Shown piece after piece: positions 53,435 to 62,192 of a stretch of DNA of 64,000 nucleotides. The notes beneath the pieces are model-generated. The model had not been told where the DNA came from and did no database searches. It worked only from the letters and a program-made list of their open reading frames with translations. Position 1 is the stretch's first letter; each line of letters starts with the position of its first letter. The DNA is from Lactiplantibacillus herbarum (GTDB taxonomy: Bacteria > Bacillota > Bacilli > Lactobacillales > Lactobacillaceae): positions 67,342-131,341 of the forward strand of contig NZ_LFEE01000018.1 in assembly GCF_001039045.1 (NCBI RefSeq). The letters run 5' to 3'. A program made the position numbers and the translations under genes.

Positions 53435-54063
53435 TGATAACTTTTCTACAGAACTATGGTGGACAGTTACTACTGAAAACGTGGCAGCACCTTTATATTT
53501 CGGCGTTCTCATTATTTCTAGGCGTTATTGTCGCAGTGCCAATTGGAATTTTGCTAACTCGTGCAAAGCCGATTGCTAACACTGTCATGGCGATTGCCAG
53601 TATGTTGCAGACGATTCCTGCCATGGCACTACTAGCGTTAATGATTCCGTTCTTTGGAATCGGTGCAATCCCAGCTATCGTCGCACTTTTCATTTACTCG
53701 TTATTACCAATATTGCGTAATACCTATTTAGGAATGAAAGACGTTGAGCCGGCTTTGATCGATGCTGCTAAGGGTATGGGACTGACTAACTGGCAGTCGA
53801 TTATCAAGGTAGAGGTACCCATGGCCGCACCAGTAATCATGGCCGGGATTCGCTTGTCGGCAACGTACGTTATTGCATGGGCTGCCTTGGCATCATATAT
53901 TGGTGCGGGTGGTCTTGGGGACTTCATCTTTAACGGGTTAAATCTCTACCGGACGGACCTGATCTTAGGTGGTTCGATTCCAGTGATTATTTTGGCCCTC
54001 ATCGTTGATTGGTTATTGGGTAAGCTGGAAGCAGCCGTTACTCCCAAAACCACGCAATCGTAA
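53434..54063 (+). CDS. opuCB: Osmoprotectant ABC transporter permease (OpuCB-like)
   Basis: 209 residues, five to six membrane helices. The permease coupling loop is [33 protein letters not shown] (about 110-142), the EAA-type motif that touches the ATPase. The start ATG overlaps the ATPase stop codon as TAATG. Its partner permease is OpuCD two genes down. Confidence 0.93.
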   Translation: MITFLQNYGGQLLLKTWQHLYISAFSLFLGVIVAVPIGILLTRAKPIANTVMAIASMLQTIPAMALLALMIPFFGIGAIPAIVALFIYSLLPILRNTYLGMKDVEPALIDAAKGMGLTNWQSIIKVEVPMAAPVIMAGIRLSATYVIAWAALASYIGAGGLGDFIFNGLNLYRTDLILGGSIPVIILALIVDWLLGKLEAAVTPKTTQS

Positions 54064-54074
54064 GGGGGATGAAA

Positions 54075-55010
54075 ATGAAGAAAATTAAAAAGTGGCTGTT
54101 AGGTGTGGTGGCGACCGTTGCTAGTGGTGTCTTATTAGCTGGCTGTGGTTTCCCGGGTCTGTCAGGAACGTCATCTGATACGATTCGAATCGCCTCACAG
54201 AATACGACTGAACAACAAATTATGGCTTACATGATTCAAGATATGATTCAGCATTATTCTAAGCTGAATACCACAATTATTAATAACTTAGGTTCAGGGA
54301 CCGTTAGTTTTAACGCCCTGAAAAATGATCAGGCGGATATTTCAGCAATTCGCTACACTGGGACTGACTTAACGACGATCCTAGGTGAAAAAGTGGATCG
54401 TAACAACGTTAAAGCAACTGATAAAAAGGTGGCTGATCAGTTTAATAAGAAGTACAAGATGACTTACTTCCCATCTTACGGATTTGCAGATACTTACGCG
54501 TTCATGGTTACCCAGAAAACGGCGGATAAGTATCATCTGAAGACGGTCAGTGACTTGAAGAAGGTCTCTTCTAAGTTAACGGTTGGTTTGGATCAGATGT
54601 GGCTAGAACGTAAAGGTGACGGTTACGATGCCTTTCAAAAGCTGTACGGTTATCAATTCGGTAAAACTTATCCAATGCAGATTGGGTTAGTCTACGATGC
54701 GCTGGAATCTGGTAAAATGGATGCCATTCTTGGTTATTCAACGGATGGTCGGATCGGGAGTTATGATCTGAAAATCTTGAAGGATGATAAAAACTTCTTT
54801 CCAACATATAATGCCAGTGCCGTCGCTTCGAATAAAGTCTTGAAACAACATCCAGAGTTGAAATCTATTTTGAATAGATTGAACGGCAAAATCAGCTTGA
54901 AGACGATGCAAGGTTTGAATTATCAAGTGGATAATAATTTAGTGGAACCTGAAGTTGTTGCTAAACAGTTCCTCGAAAAACATAACTACTTTGAAGGAAG
55001 TGATAAGTAA
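54075..55010 (+). CDS. opuCC: Osmoprotectant-binding lipoprotein (OpuCC-like)
   Basis: 311 residues from the ATG at 54075, seven bases after AGGGGGA; an ATG two codons upstream is too close. A lipoprotein signal ends in LLAGC (Cys about 24). It is a type II solute-binding fold (TIRIASQNTTEQQIMAYMIQDMI, then a C-terminal lobe). It captures quaternary amine osmolytes for the permeases. The ligand cannot be told from sequence: betaine, carnitine and choline are all possible. Confidence 0.92.
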   Translation: MKKIKKWLLGVVATVASGVLLAGCGFPGLSGTSSDTIRIASQNTTEQQIMAYMIQDMIQHYSKLNTTIINNLGSGTVSFNALKNDQADISAIRYTGTDLTTILGEKVDRNNVKATDKKVADQFNKKYKMTYFPSYGFADTYAFMVTQKTADKYHLKTVSDLKKVSSKLTVGLDQMWLERKGDGYDAFQKLYGYQFGKTYPMQIGLVYDALESGKMDAILGYSTDGRIGSYDLKILKDDKNFFPTYNASAVASNKVLKQHPELKSILNRLNGKISLKTMQGLNYQVDNNLVEPEVVAKQFLEKHNYFEGSDK

Positions 55011-55663
55011 TGGCACAAATGAATTTAATGCAACAGTTGATTTATTATTATCAACAGAATGGTGTGTACGTCTTGAGCCAGTTTACTCGTCACTTTCTGA
55101 TCTCGATTTACGGGGTACTGTTTGCAGCGATTATTGGAATTCCAATCGGAATCTTTATCGCGCATCATAGTCGCTTAAGTTCAACAGTGATTGCGATTGC
55201 GAACGTCATTCAGACGATCCCATCTTTAGCGATGCTCTCAATCATTATGATTGGGCTAGGCTTAGGTGTGAATACAGTGATTGTGACGGTCTTCTTGTAT
55301 GCTTTACTCCCAATCATCAAGAACACCTATACTGGGATGTTAAACGTCAATTCTAGTATCTTGGATTCTGGTAAGGGGATGGGGATGACCCGCTGGCAGA
55401 TTTTGCGAATGGTCGAGCTCCCATTGTCACTGTCAGTCATTATGGCTGGCTTGCGGAATGCGCTGGTGTTAGCTATCGGAATCACTGCTATCGGGACCTT
55501 CGTTGGTGCTGGTGGCTTAGGTGATATCATCATTCGGGGAACTAATGCCACGAATGGTGGGGCGATTATTCTTGCTGGGGCGTTACCAACAGCCTTGATG
55601 GCAATTATTTCGGACACGGTGTTAGCTTGGATTGAACGACGGGCCGACCCAACGCATAAATAG
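55010..55663 (+). CDS. opuCD: Osmoprotectant ABC transporter permease (OpuCD-like)
   Basis: 217 residues, about six membrane helices. EAA loop DSGKGMGMTRWQILRMVELPLSLSVIMAGLRNA (about 122-154). The start overlaps the OpuCC stop as TAATG. Last gene of the operon, followed by a long terminator hairpin. Confidence 0.93.
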   Translation: MAQMNLMQQLIYYYQQNGVYVLSQFTRHFLISIYGVLFAAIIGIPIGIFIAHHSRLSSTVIAIANVIQTIPSLAMLSIIMIGLGLGVNTVIVTVFLYALLPIIKNTYTGMLNVNSSILDSGKGMGMTRWQILRMVELPLSLSVIMAGLRNALVLAIGITAIGTFVGAGGLGDIIIRGTNATNGGAIILAGALPTALMAIISDTVLAWIERRADPTHK

Positions 55664-55685
55664 GCTATCTGATTAAAATAGTGCA

Positions 55686-55767
55686 CAAAAAAAGATTGAT
55701 TTACAGGGTTTCCATACCAACTTATTCAGGGAAGTTAGGGGAAACTGTAACATCAATCTTTTTATTT
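55686..55767 (+). terminator. Long hairpin terminator of the opuC operon
   Basis: AAAAAGATTGAT-TTACAG-GTTTCC pairs with GGAAAC-TGTAA-ATCAATCTTTTT, leaving a loop of about 28 bases. Both ends carry A or T runs. Confidence 0.75.
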
Positions 55768-55831
55768 TGCACCAAAAATACCAAGATAATACGCAAGGTT
55801 GTATTGAACCTGATTTCACTTTTTGGTGCAA
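55767..55831 (-). repeat. Inverted repeat after the SOS gene, possible terminator
   Basis: TTGCACCAAAAA (55767-55778) and TTTTTGGTGCAA (55820-55831) are perfect 12-base arms, with AGGTT/AACCT pairing inside. On the minus strand it follows the stop of the LexA-boxed gene. Confidence 0.65.
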
Positions 55832-55840
55832 GGCTGGGTT

Positions 55841-56176
55841 TTATATCCGTTCAACGTAGCGAACGAAATTGGGATCAACGAGATGGGTTAGATGGTACTG
55901 ATGGTTAATCAGTACGAGTTGTCCACTCGCAAGTGTTTTAAGAACACCGTGAATATTATAGGGGTGAGTTTCGGTCAAGTTGGGCTGCATCTGAAGCATG
56001 ACTTGGTAATGTTGTTCCCGTGCTTGGGTTAAGAACAAATCCCGCTGAAAAGCCGGCATCGTTGGCATTAACGGCGCAACGATGGTCGGGGTAGCGATGA
56101 AGTCGTCCATAAATTGACGATAAGAAGCCTGTAAGTTTTTGGAAATTAGTTTTAAATTCGTTTGTTGATTTTGCAT
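55841..56176 (-). CDS. SOS-type gene, possible YolD-like protein
   Basis: 111 residues from the ATG at 56176 behind GAGGTGG; an in-frame ATG at 56194 lies within an operator. I only weakly recognise it: the C-terminal part (NIHGVLKTLASGQLVLINHQYHLTHLVDPNFVRYVE) has the strand pattern of YolD-like proteins, which often accompany UmuC-type polymerases. No polymerase gene is adjacent. Two LexA boxes cover its promoter, so it should be DNA-damage induced. Confidence 0.75.
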   Translation of the reverse strand: MQNQQTNLKLISKNLQASYRQFMDDFIATPTIVAPLMPTMPAFQRDLFLTQAREQHYQVMLQMQPNLTETHPYNIHGVLKTLASGQLVLINHQYHLTHLVDPNFVRYVERI

Positions 56177-56187
56177 ATTAGCCACCT

Positions 56188-56237
56188 CGAACATTTGTTT
56201 GTGTTTTCATTATACGAACAAATGTTCTGAAATGCAA
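56188..56237 (-). promoter_or_regulatory. LexA-controlled promoter with two operators
   Basis: On the minus strand TTGCAT (56232-56237), 17-base spacer, TATAAT (56209-56214). A LexA-type box CGAACAAATGTTCT (56215-56228) fills the spacer and a second, CGAACATTTGTTTG (56188-56201), lies just past the start site. Both fit CGAAC-n4-GTTC/T. Confidence 0.85.
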
Positions 56238-56368
56238 GCCTTAAATTTATGGAAAATAGTGCGTTAAAATGAAAAAAGCCTGTGTAACCCTGATAAAACT
56301 TGCAATATAACGTTAAAAAGTGCAAAATAAACTTTAAAACATTATTTAATTAAGGGGAATTTGTGATC

Positions 56369-56989
56369 ATGGCGAAACAAGGCATGTTAATCGTCCTATC
56401 AGGTCCTTCCGGTGTCGGTAAGGGTACCGTCCGTAAGGAAATTTTTGATTCAGATGATAACGATTTTCAATATTCAGTCTCGATGACGACTCGGAAAATG
56501 CGTCCGGGCGAAGTGGATGGCAAGGATTACTATTTTGTATCCAAAGAGGAATTCGAGGATGAAATTAAGAGCGGCGGTATGCTTGAATATGCCAAGTATG
56601 TTGACAATTACTATGGAACGCCCTTAAAATATATTAAGCAGTCACTTGCAGCTGGCAAAGATGTCTTTTTAGAGATTGAAGTTAACGGCGCCATGCAAGT
56701 GCGTGAAAAGATGCCAGACGGGGTCTTTATCTTCCTGACACCACCTGATCTTATGGTACTGAAGAACCGTATTATTGGTCGTGGGACCGATGATATGAGT
56801 GTCATCAATAAGCGGATGGCTAAGGCAGTTGATGAAATTAAGATGATGCGTAACTATGATTACGCCGTTGTTAATGACGAGGTTCCGTTAGCAGCTGAAC
56901 GAATTAAGGCGATTATTCGCAGTGAACGTTTCAGTGTTAAGCGGGTTATGCCTCAGTATGAAGAAATGTTAGGAGATGCAGAATTATGA
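56369..56989 (+). CDS. gmk: Guanylate kinase
   Basis: 206 residues from the ATG at 56369 (a GTG two codons upstream is also spaced acceptably from AAGGGGA). It phosphorylates GMP to GDP. P-loop [12 protein letters not shown] (about 9-20), GMP site [20 protein letters not shown], lid [14 protein letters not shown]. It overlaps rpoZ by four bases, a conserved pair. Confidence 0.96.
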   Translation: MAKQGMLIVLSGPSGVGKGTVRKEIFDSDDNDFQYSVSMTTRKMRPGEVDGKDYYFVSKEEFEDEIKSGGMLEYAKYVDNYYGTPLKYIKQSLAAGKDVFLEIEVNGAMQVREKMPDGVFIFLTPPDLMVLKNRIIGRGTDDMSVINKRMAKAVDEIKMMRNYDYAVVNDEVPLAAERIKAIIRSERFSVKRVMPQYEEMLGDAEL

Positions 56990-57198
56990 TTTTATATCCA
57001 TCAGTAGATGATTTATTGAAGCAAGTTAATTCACGGTATTCTTTGATTATGTTGGCTAGTAAACGTGCTCACGAATTGGATGCGGGTGCCGCACCAATGT
57101 TGAGTGACTACAAGTCAGTTAAAACGATCGGCCGGGCGATGGAAGAAATCGCTGCCGGAGACTTAATGATCGATCCTGACGAAACTGATGAAGATTAG
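56986..57198 (+). CDS. rpoZ: RNA polymerase omega subunit
   Basis: 70 residues. Omega clamps the beta-prime subunit and helps assembly. [32 protein letters not shown] and [19 protein letters not shown] are typical. The start overlaps the gmk stop as ATGA. Confidence 0.97.
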   Translation: MILYPSVDDLLKQVNSRYSLIMLASKRAHELDAGAAPMLSDYKSVKTIGRAMEEIAAGDLMIDPDETDED

Positions 57199-57212
57199 TT
57201 AATGGAATCGGT

Positions 57213-57245
57213 GTGCTGAGCCAAATTAGGCTCGGCACTTTTTTT
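57213..57245 (+). terminator. Terminator of gmk-rpoZ
   Basis: GTGCTGAGCC (57213-57222) and GGCTCGGCAC (57229-57238), followed by T. Confidence 0.9.
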
Positions 57246-57360
57246 ATGCTGAGATTAACGGACGTTGAGCTTCACCTAACTCGTAATTCTTGATACAATT
57301 GGACTATTAAAGTGCAAACACGTGCTGAGTGATTGGGACGTGTTTAAAGGACGTGAAGAA

Positions 57361-58587
57361 GTGAGTATTTGGACGCAACGCCACGTGACAGTGGTTGTCA
57401 GTGGTGGCATCGCTAGTTACAAGGCCTTAATTTTAATTCGAAGCTTAATGAAGCAGGGCGCCGTGGTACGAGTTGCCATGACCGCTCACGCGGCAGAATT
57501 TGTCACGCCGTTAACTTTTCAAACGTTAACTCAGCAGCCAGTTGTGCTTGATGAATTTACAACGACTGATCCAACGCACGTGGTTCATGTTGAACTAGCT
57601 GATTGGACGGATGTGATGGTCCTTGTTCCAGCGACTGCTAATCTGATTGCTAAGGTGGCGAATGGCATCGCGGATGATGCGGCGACCACGACCATCTTAG
57701 CAACGACGGCACCTAAATTCGTGGTACCAGCGATGAATTCACACATGTACGCTAACCCGGCAACGCAGCGTAATCTACAGCAACTGACAGCGGACGGTTT
57801 GCACGTCTTAACGCCCGCAACTGGCATGCTAGCTGAAGGGTACGTTGGTCAGGGACGATTGCCAGAGCCTGATGTAATCCTGGCTTGGTTAACGGACCAG
57901 TTGATTCAACAATCGGCTGATTTACCATTAGCGCACCGACACGTTGTCGTGACCGCTGGGGGAACCCGCGAAGCTTTGGATCCGGTTCGTTATATCTCTA
58001 ACCGGTCGTCTGGAAAAATGGGTTATGCGTTAGCCCAGGTGGCACGTGAGATGGGTGCTGATGTGACTTTAATTAGTGCGACGACTAATTTGACTGCACC
58101 GGTGGGCGTGACGGTAGTTCCCGTGAGCTCGGCAGCTGAGTTATTAGCGGCAGTTACGGATGTCTTCGCGACAACGGATATTTTAATCATGGCAGCGGCT
58201 GTATCGGACTATCGGCCCGTTGATTCGGCCAGTCAGAAGATTAAGAAGCCGGCTGATCACGCTGACCTTAACTTACAATTAACCGAAACGCCTGATATTT
58301 TGAAAGTATTGGCGGTACGTAAACAGAACCAGTATATGATTGGCTTTGCTGCGGAGACGCAGGATTTGTTAGTCAATGCTAATCGTAAATTAACCAGTAA
58401 AAAATTAGATTTATTAGTCGCTAACGACGTCTCACAACCAGGTGTCGGTTTTAATGGTGATACCAACCAAGTGACGTTGTTACGGCCCAATCAGGAACCG
58501 GTCACAACGGCGTTAGCAACCAAAACGGCCATTGCACGGATCGTTCTAGAGACGGCCATTGCGGATGGTGCAAATAAGCAAGCTTAG
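57361..58587 (+). CDS. coaBC: Phosphopantothenoylcysteine decarboxylase/synthetase
   Basis: 408 residues from the GTG at 57361; the frame opens 13 codons earlier without a good site. Bifunctional CoA enzyme. The N-terminal flavoprotein CoaC domain (about 1-185) has SGGIASYKA, the catalytic His in THVVHVELADW, and PAMNSHMYANPA. The C-terminal CoaB domain (about 190-400) has TAGGTREALDPVRYISNRSSGKMGYALA. The first makes 4'-phosphopantetheine by decarboxylation, the second joins Cys. It starts the coaBC-priA-fmt-rsmB-stp run. Confidence 0.96.
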   Translation: MSIWTQRHVTVVVSGGIASYKALILIRSLMKQGAVVRVAMTAHAAEFVTPLTFQTLTQQPVVLDEFTTTDPTHVVHVELADWTDVMVLVPATANLIAKVANGIADDAATTTILATTAPKFVVPAMNSHMYANPATQRNLQQLTADGLHVLTPATGMLAEGYVGQGRLPEPDVILAWLTDQLIQQSADLPLAHRHVVVTAGGTREALDPVRYISNRSSGKMGYALAQVAREMGADVTLISATTNLTAPVGVTVVPVSSAAELLAAVTDVFATTDILIMAAAVSDYRPVDSASQKIKKPADHADLNLQLTETPDILKVLAVRKQNQYMIGFAAETQDLLVNANRKLTSKKLDLLVANDVSQPGVGFNGDTNQVTLLRPNQEPVTTALATKTAIARIVLETAIADGANKQA

Positions 58588-58601
58588 AAAGGAAGGATCG
58601 T

Positions 58602-61019
58602 GTGGCACAAATTGCCCAAGTATTAGTCGATGTGCCCACTATGCAGACCAATCGACCGTATAGTTATCAGATTCCAACGGCTTGGCAGTCGCAGGTCCAA
58701 CCTGGCATGCGTGTCGTGGTTCCGTTTGGACGTGGTAAACGGCGTGTTCAAGGGTTCGTATTAGCTTGTGACGACGTGACGACGTTTGATGGGGAATTAA
58801 AAGCCATTGATGCGGTCGTTGATCTGGCACCAGTATTGGACACGGAAGGGCTAGCAATGACTGAGTGGTTAGCCGCTAGCACCTTCTCATTTCAGATTAC
58901 GTGTGCTCAGACGATGTTGCCAGCCGTGATGCGGGCTAAGTATGAGAAACAGCTACGGGTAACCGCAACGACGCCTGAAATGATTCAGCAGAGTCTCTTT
59001 CAGGGCCAGTCACAAGTGCCATTTGATGACGTTGCAACGACGCCAGCCGCAGTTAGTCAGTTATTACGACTACAGGCAGCTGGTCAAGTCGATGTCTATT
59101 ATCAAGTTAAGAACCAGGCTCGTCGTAAGACCCAGCTTGGGGTTAAAACGGTATTGAGCGCATCGGAGCTCAAAGCAGCCGAACAAACGGTACGTGCGGG
59201 TTCAACCCAGCAGTTGGCCTTGTTAAAAGGGTTAGCTGCATTAAACGGTGAAACGCTGACCCAAAAAGAGTTTTGTGAGCGTTTTGGCGTCAGTGAAGCA
59301 ACGGTACGAACGGGCGCACAAAAGGGCTGGTTAGAAAAAGTGGCCATTGAAATCTATCGTGACCCTTATGCGACTAGTGATATTCAGTCGACGACTGCGC
59401 TAAAATTGAACGCTGAACAACAAGTTGCGGTCGATCAGATTACCCAAGCAGTGGATGGTGACGCGGAAACGACCTTTCTATTAGAAGGGGTTACTGGCAG
59501 TGGGAAGACTGAGGTCTACTTGCAATCGATGGCTGCGGCCTTATCACAAGGGAAGACCGCACTGATGTTGGTCCCAGAAATCGCGTTGACACCACAGATG
59601 GTTCAACGGGTTAAGGGCCGCTTTGGGAAAGCTGTTGCAGTCCTTCACAGTGGTTTGTCTAACGGTGAGAAATATGACGAGTGGCGCCGCATTCAACGTG
59701 GTGAAGCTCAGGTTGTTGTTGGTGCCCGTTCAGCAGTATTTGCGCCGTTGAAGAATTTAGGCCTGATCGTGATGGATGAGGAGCATGAAGGCACCTATAA
59801 ACAGGACGATGCGCCCCGTTACCATGCACGCCAAGTGGCCTTGTGGCGGAGCAAGTATCACGGCTGTCCAGTTGTATTAGGCTCGGCCACGCCATCACTA
59901 GAGACCCGTGCTCGCGCTGAAAAAGGTGTATACCAGCGTTTAGTACTGGCAGAGCGCGTTAATCAACGACCACTACCCAGTGTTTCAATTATTGATATGA
60001 AAAAAGAAATGCAGCAGCACGCTGAAAGTAACTTTTCGGCACCGCTGTTAGTCGCATTGCAGGATCGGTTAGATCGGCACGAACAGAGTGTGCTGATGCT
60101 TAACCGACGGGGCTACTCGTCATTTGTGCTCTGTCGGGATTGTGGTTTCGTGCTGAAGTGTCCTAATTGTGATATTTCATTAACGTTGCACATGGACACG
60201 CACACCATGAAATGCCATTACTGTGGGCATGAAGAAGCGATTCCACGTTCTTGTCCGAACTGCCATAGCCGTGAAATTCGGTATTATGGTACCGGGACTG
60301 AAAAAGTCGAGGAAGAGTTACAAGACTTATTACCCGACGCGAATATTATTCGAATGGATAATGATACGACCCGTAAAAAAGGTGCTCATGAGAAGCTACT
60401 GGCGAAGTTCGGCAGTGGCGAAGCGGATATTTTAATCGGGACGCAAATGATTGCTAAGGGACTAGATTTTCCCAATGTGACGTTAGTTGGGGTGCTGAAT
60501 GCGGATACCGCGTTAGGATTGCCGGACTTTCGGGCAAGTGAGCGGACGTTCCAATTGCTGACACAGGTCAGTGGTCGCGCTGGTCGTGCTGAAAAGAGCG
60601 GCCACGTCTATATTCAGACGTTTAATCCTGATCACTATGCGATTCGCTTCGCACAGCACCATGATTACGAAGGCTTTTTCAAGTATGAAATGAAGATGCG
60701 TCATCGCGGTGGCTACCCACCTTACTACTTTACCGTGCAGATTACGGCCAGTGATGAGGATGAGGGTGTAGCTGCTAAACGGATGTACCAGTTATTGCAG
60801 TGGTTACGGCCACGGTTATCGCCAGATACGATGATGCTGGGACCAACGCCGAAACCAATTGCACGGGTTAACCGTCGTTATTACTACCAGATTGTGATTA
60901 AATATAAACAGGAGCCCAATTTAGCGGAGACGTTAACGACGCTACTGCACGAAACGCAGGCCCAACAACGCCAAGGATTGCAAATTGGTATTGATGTGGA
61001 GCCGTTGCACTTTATGTAA
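58602..61019 (+). CDS. priA: Primosomal replication helicase PriA
   Basis: 805 residues, GTG start behind GGAAGGA. It restarts stalled replication forks. N-terminal 3'-DNA-binding domain (1-105), winged helix, then a helicase core: Walker A EGVTGSGKTEVYL (about 292-304), DEEHEGTYKQ (DEEH box), GSATPS. Zinc-binding loops hold eight Cys: CRDC, CPNC, CHYC and CPNC (about 508-550). IGTQMIAKGLDFPNVTLVG follows. 14 bases after coaBC. Confidence 0.97.
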   Translation: MAQIAQVLVDVPTMQTNRPYSYQIPTAWQSQVQPGMRVVVPFGRGKRRVQGFVLACDDVTTFDGELKAIDAVVDLAPVLDTEGLAMTEWLAASTFSFQITCAQTMLPAVMRAKYEKQLRVTATTPEMIQQSLFQGQSQVPFDDVATTPAAVSQLLRLQAAGQVDVYYQVKNQARRKTQLGVKTVLSASELKAAEQTVRAGSTQQLALLKGLAALNGETLTQKEFCERFGVSEATVRTGAQKGWLEKVAIEIYRDPYATSDIQSTTALKLNAEQQVAVDQITQAVDGDAETTFLLEGVTGSGKTEVYLQSMAAALSQGKTALMLVPEIALTPQMVQRVKGRFGKAVAVLHSGLSNGEKYDEWRRIQRGEAQVVVGARSAVFAPLKNLGLIVMDEEHEGTYKQDDAPRYHARQVALWRSKYHGCPVVLGSATPSLETRARAEKGVYQRLVLAERVNQRPLPSVSIIDMKKEMQQHAESNFSAPLLVALQDRLDRHEQSVLMLNRRGYSSFVLCRDCGFVLKCPNCDISLTLHMDTHTMKCHYCGHEEAIPRSCPNCHSREIRYYGTGTEKVEEELQDLLPDANIIRMDNDTTRKKGAHEKLLAKFGSGEADILIGTQMIAKGLDFPNVTLVGVLNADTALGLPDFRASERTFQLLTQVSGRAGRAEKSGHVYIQTFNPDHYAIRFAQHHDYEGFFKYEMKMRHRGGYPPYYFTVQITASDEDEGVAAKRMYQLLQWLRPRLSPDTMMLGPTPKPIARVNRRYYYQIVIKYKQEPNLAETLTTLLHETQAQQRQGLQIGIDVEPLHFM

Positions 61020-61241
61020 GTAAGTTCTTGAATATTTACAAATCAACGCAATTAGAATGCAATGGAGATGTACCTTAGCCCCCTTACGGCTAGTTTAGTT
61101 TTGAAAGGTCAAAATTGGCGCCCTATTTAGTGGTGAAATTAGCCTTATAGGCGTGTATGTGTAATCTAATCGACTAGAATTCTAATTAGCACAATACAAT
61201 GCGTAATACTTACTATATTTAATTGATACGGAGGATTTTAA
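61020..61241. other. Intergenic region upstream of fmt
   Basis: 222 bases, no reading frame with a binding site. It has a TAGCC/GGCTA hairpin motif at about 61076-61093 and AT-rich DNA with possible -10 boxes (TACTATAT near 61213). fmt probably starts its own transcript here, in contrast with the tight packing around it. Confidence 0.4.
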
Positions 61242-62192
61242 ATGACATCAATCGTTTTTATGGGGACGCCCGCATTTGCGGCACCCATCTTAGAAAGTTT
61301 AATTAAGGAACAGTACCAAGTGTTAGGTGTTGTGACTCAGCCAGATCGTAAGGTTGGTCGCAAACACGTCTTAACCGCATCACCAGTTAAAGAAGTTGCG
61401 GTTGCTCACGATATTCCGGTATTCCAACCAGAAAAAATCAGTGGTAGTCCAGAGATGCAAGCAATCATTGATTTAGAACCAGATTTGATCGTGACGGCAG
61501 CGTTTGGTCAATTTTTACCAACCAAATTATTGAAAGCTGCTAAGATTGCGGCCATCAACGTCCACGGCTCACTCTTGCCTAAGTATCGTGGTGGTGCGCC
61601 GGTTCAGTATTCGATCATCAATGGTGAATCAGAGACTGGAATTACCATTATTTACATGATTAAGAAGATGGATGCTGGGGATATGCTAGCGCAACGCGCA
61701 ATTCCCATCGAAGCAACCGATGATACCGGGACAATGTTTGATAAGTTGAGCGTCGTCGGTCGTGACTTGCTCTTAGAAACCTTACCCAAACTGATTGCTG
61801 GTGAAATTACGGCAGTCCCTCAGGTGGAAGAAGACGTGACGTTTTCACCTAATATTCAGCCTGAACAAGAAACGTTAGATTTCTTCACGAAGACGGCTGC
61901 TCAAATCGATAATCAAGTTCGTGGCATGCGGCCAGCACCAATTGCTTACGCTGTGTTGGATGGCAAACGTACCAAGTTCTGGGACGTGACGCCGCTTGAT
62001 GAAACGGTCGACCAAGAACCTGGTCAAGTCGTTCGCAAAACTAAGCATGCCTTGGTAATTGCAGCGGCTGATCATACAGCTCTGGCAATCAATCAATTAC
62101 AGCCGGCTGGTAAACCCAAGATGACGATTACAGACTTTTTAAATGGTGCAGCGGATAAATTCGCCACCGGAGAGCAGGTTATTAGTAAATGA
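61242..62192 (+). CDS. fmt: Methionyl-tRNA formyltransferase
   Basis: 316 residues. It formylates Met-tRNA for initiation, using 10-formyl-THF. N-terminal Rossmann domain with the catalytic Asn, His and Asp: INVHGSLLPKYRGGAPVQ (about 106-123) and MDAGDMLAQ (about 144-152). C-terminal OB-like tRNA-binding domain (about 210-310). ATG behind CGGAGG. rsmB overlaps its stop by four bases. Confidence 0.97.
   Translation: MTSIVFMGTPAFAAPILESLIKEQYQVLGVVTQPDRKVGRKHVLTASPVKEVAVAHDIPVFQPEKISGSPEMQAIIDLEPDLIVTAAFGQFLPTKLLKAAKIAAINVHGSLLPKYRGGAPVQYSIINGESETGITIIYMIKKMDAGDMLAQRAIPIEATDDTGTMFDKLSVVGRDLLLETLPKLIAGEITAVPQVEEDVTFSPNIQPEQETLDFFTKTAAQIDNQVRGMRPAPIAYAVLDGKRTKFWDVTPLDETVDQEPGQVVRKTKHALVIAAADHTALAINQLQPAGKPKMTITDFLNGAADKFATGEQVISK

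Noticed and set aside
1-61110. Shared TAGCC/GGCTA motif at the window start and at about 61078
   Set aside because: About 16 bases agree and then the sequences diverge, so it may be chance.
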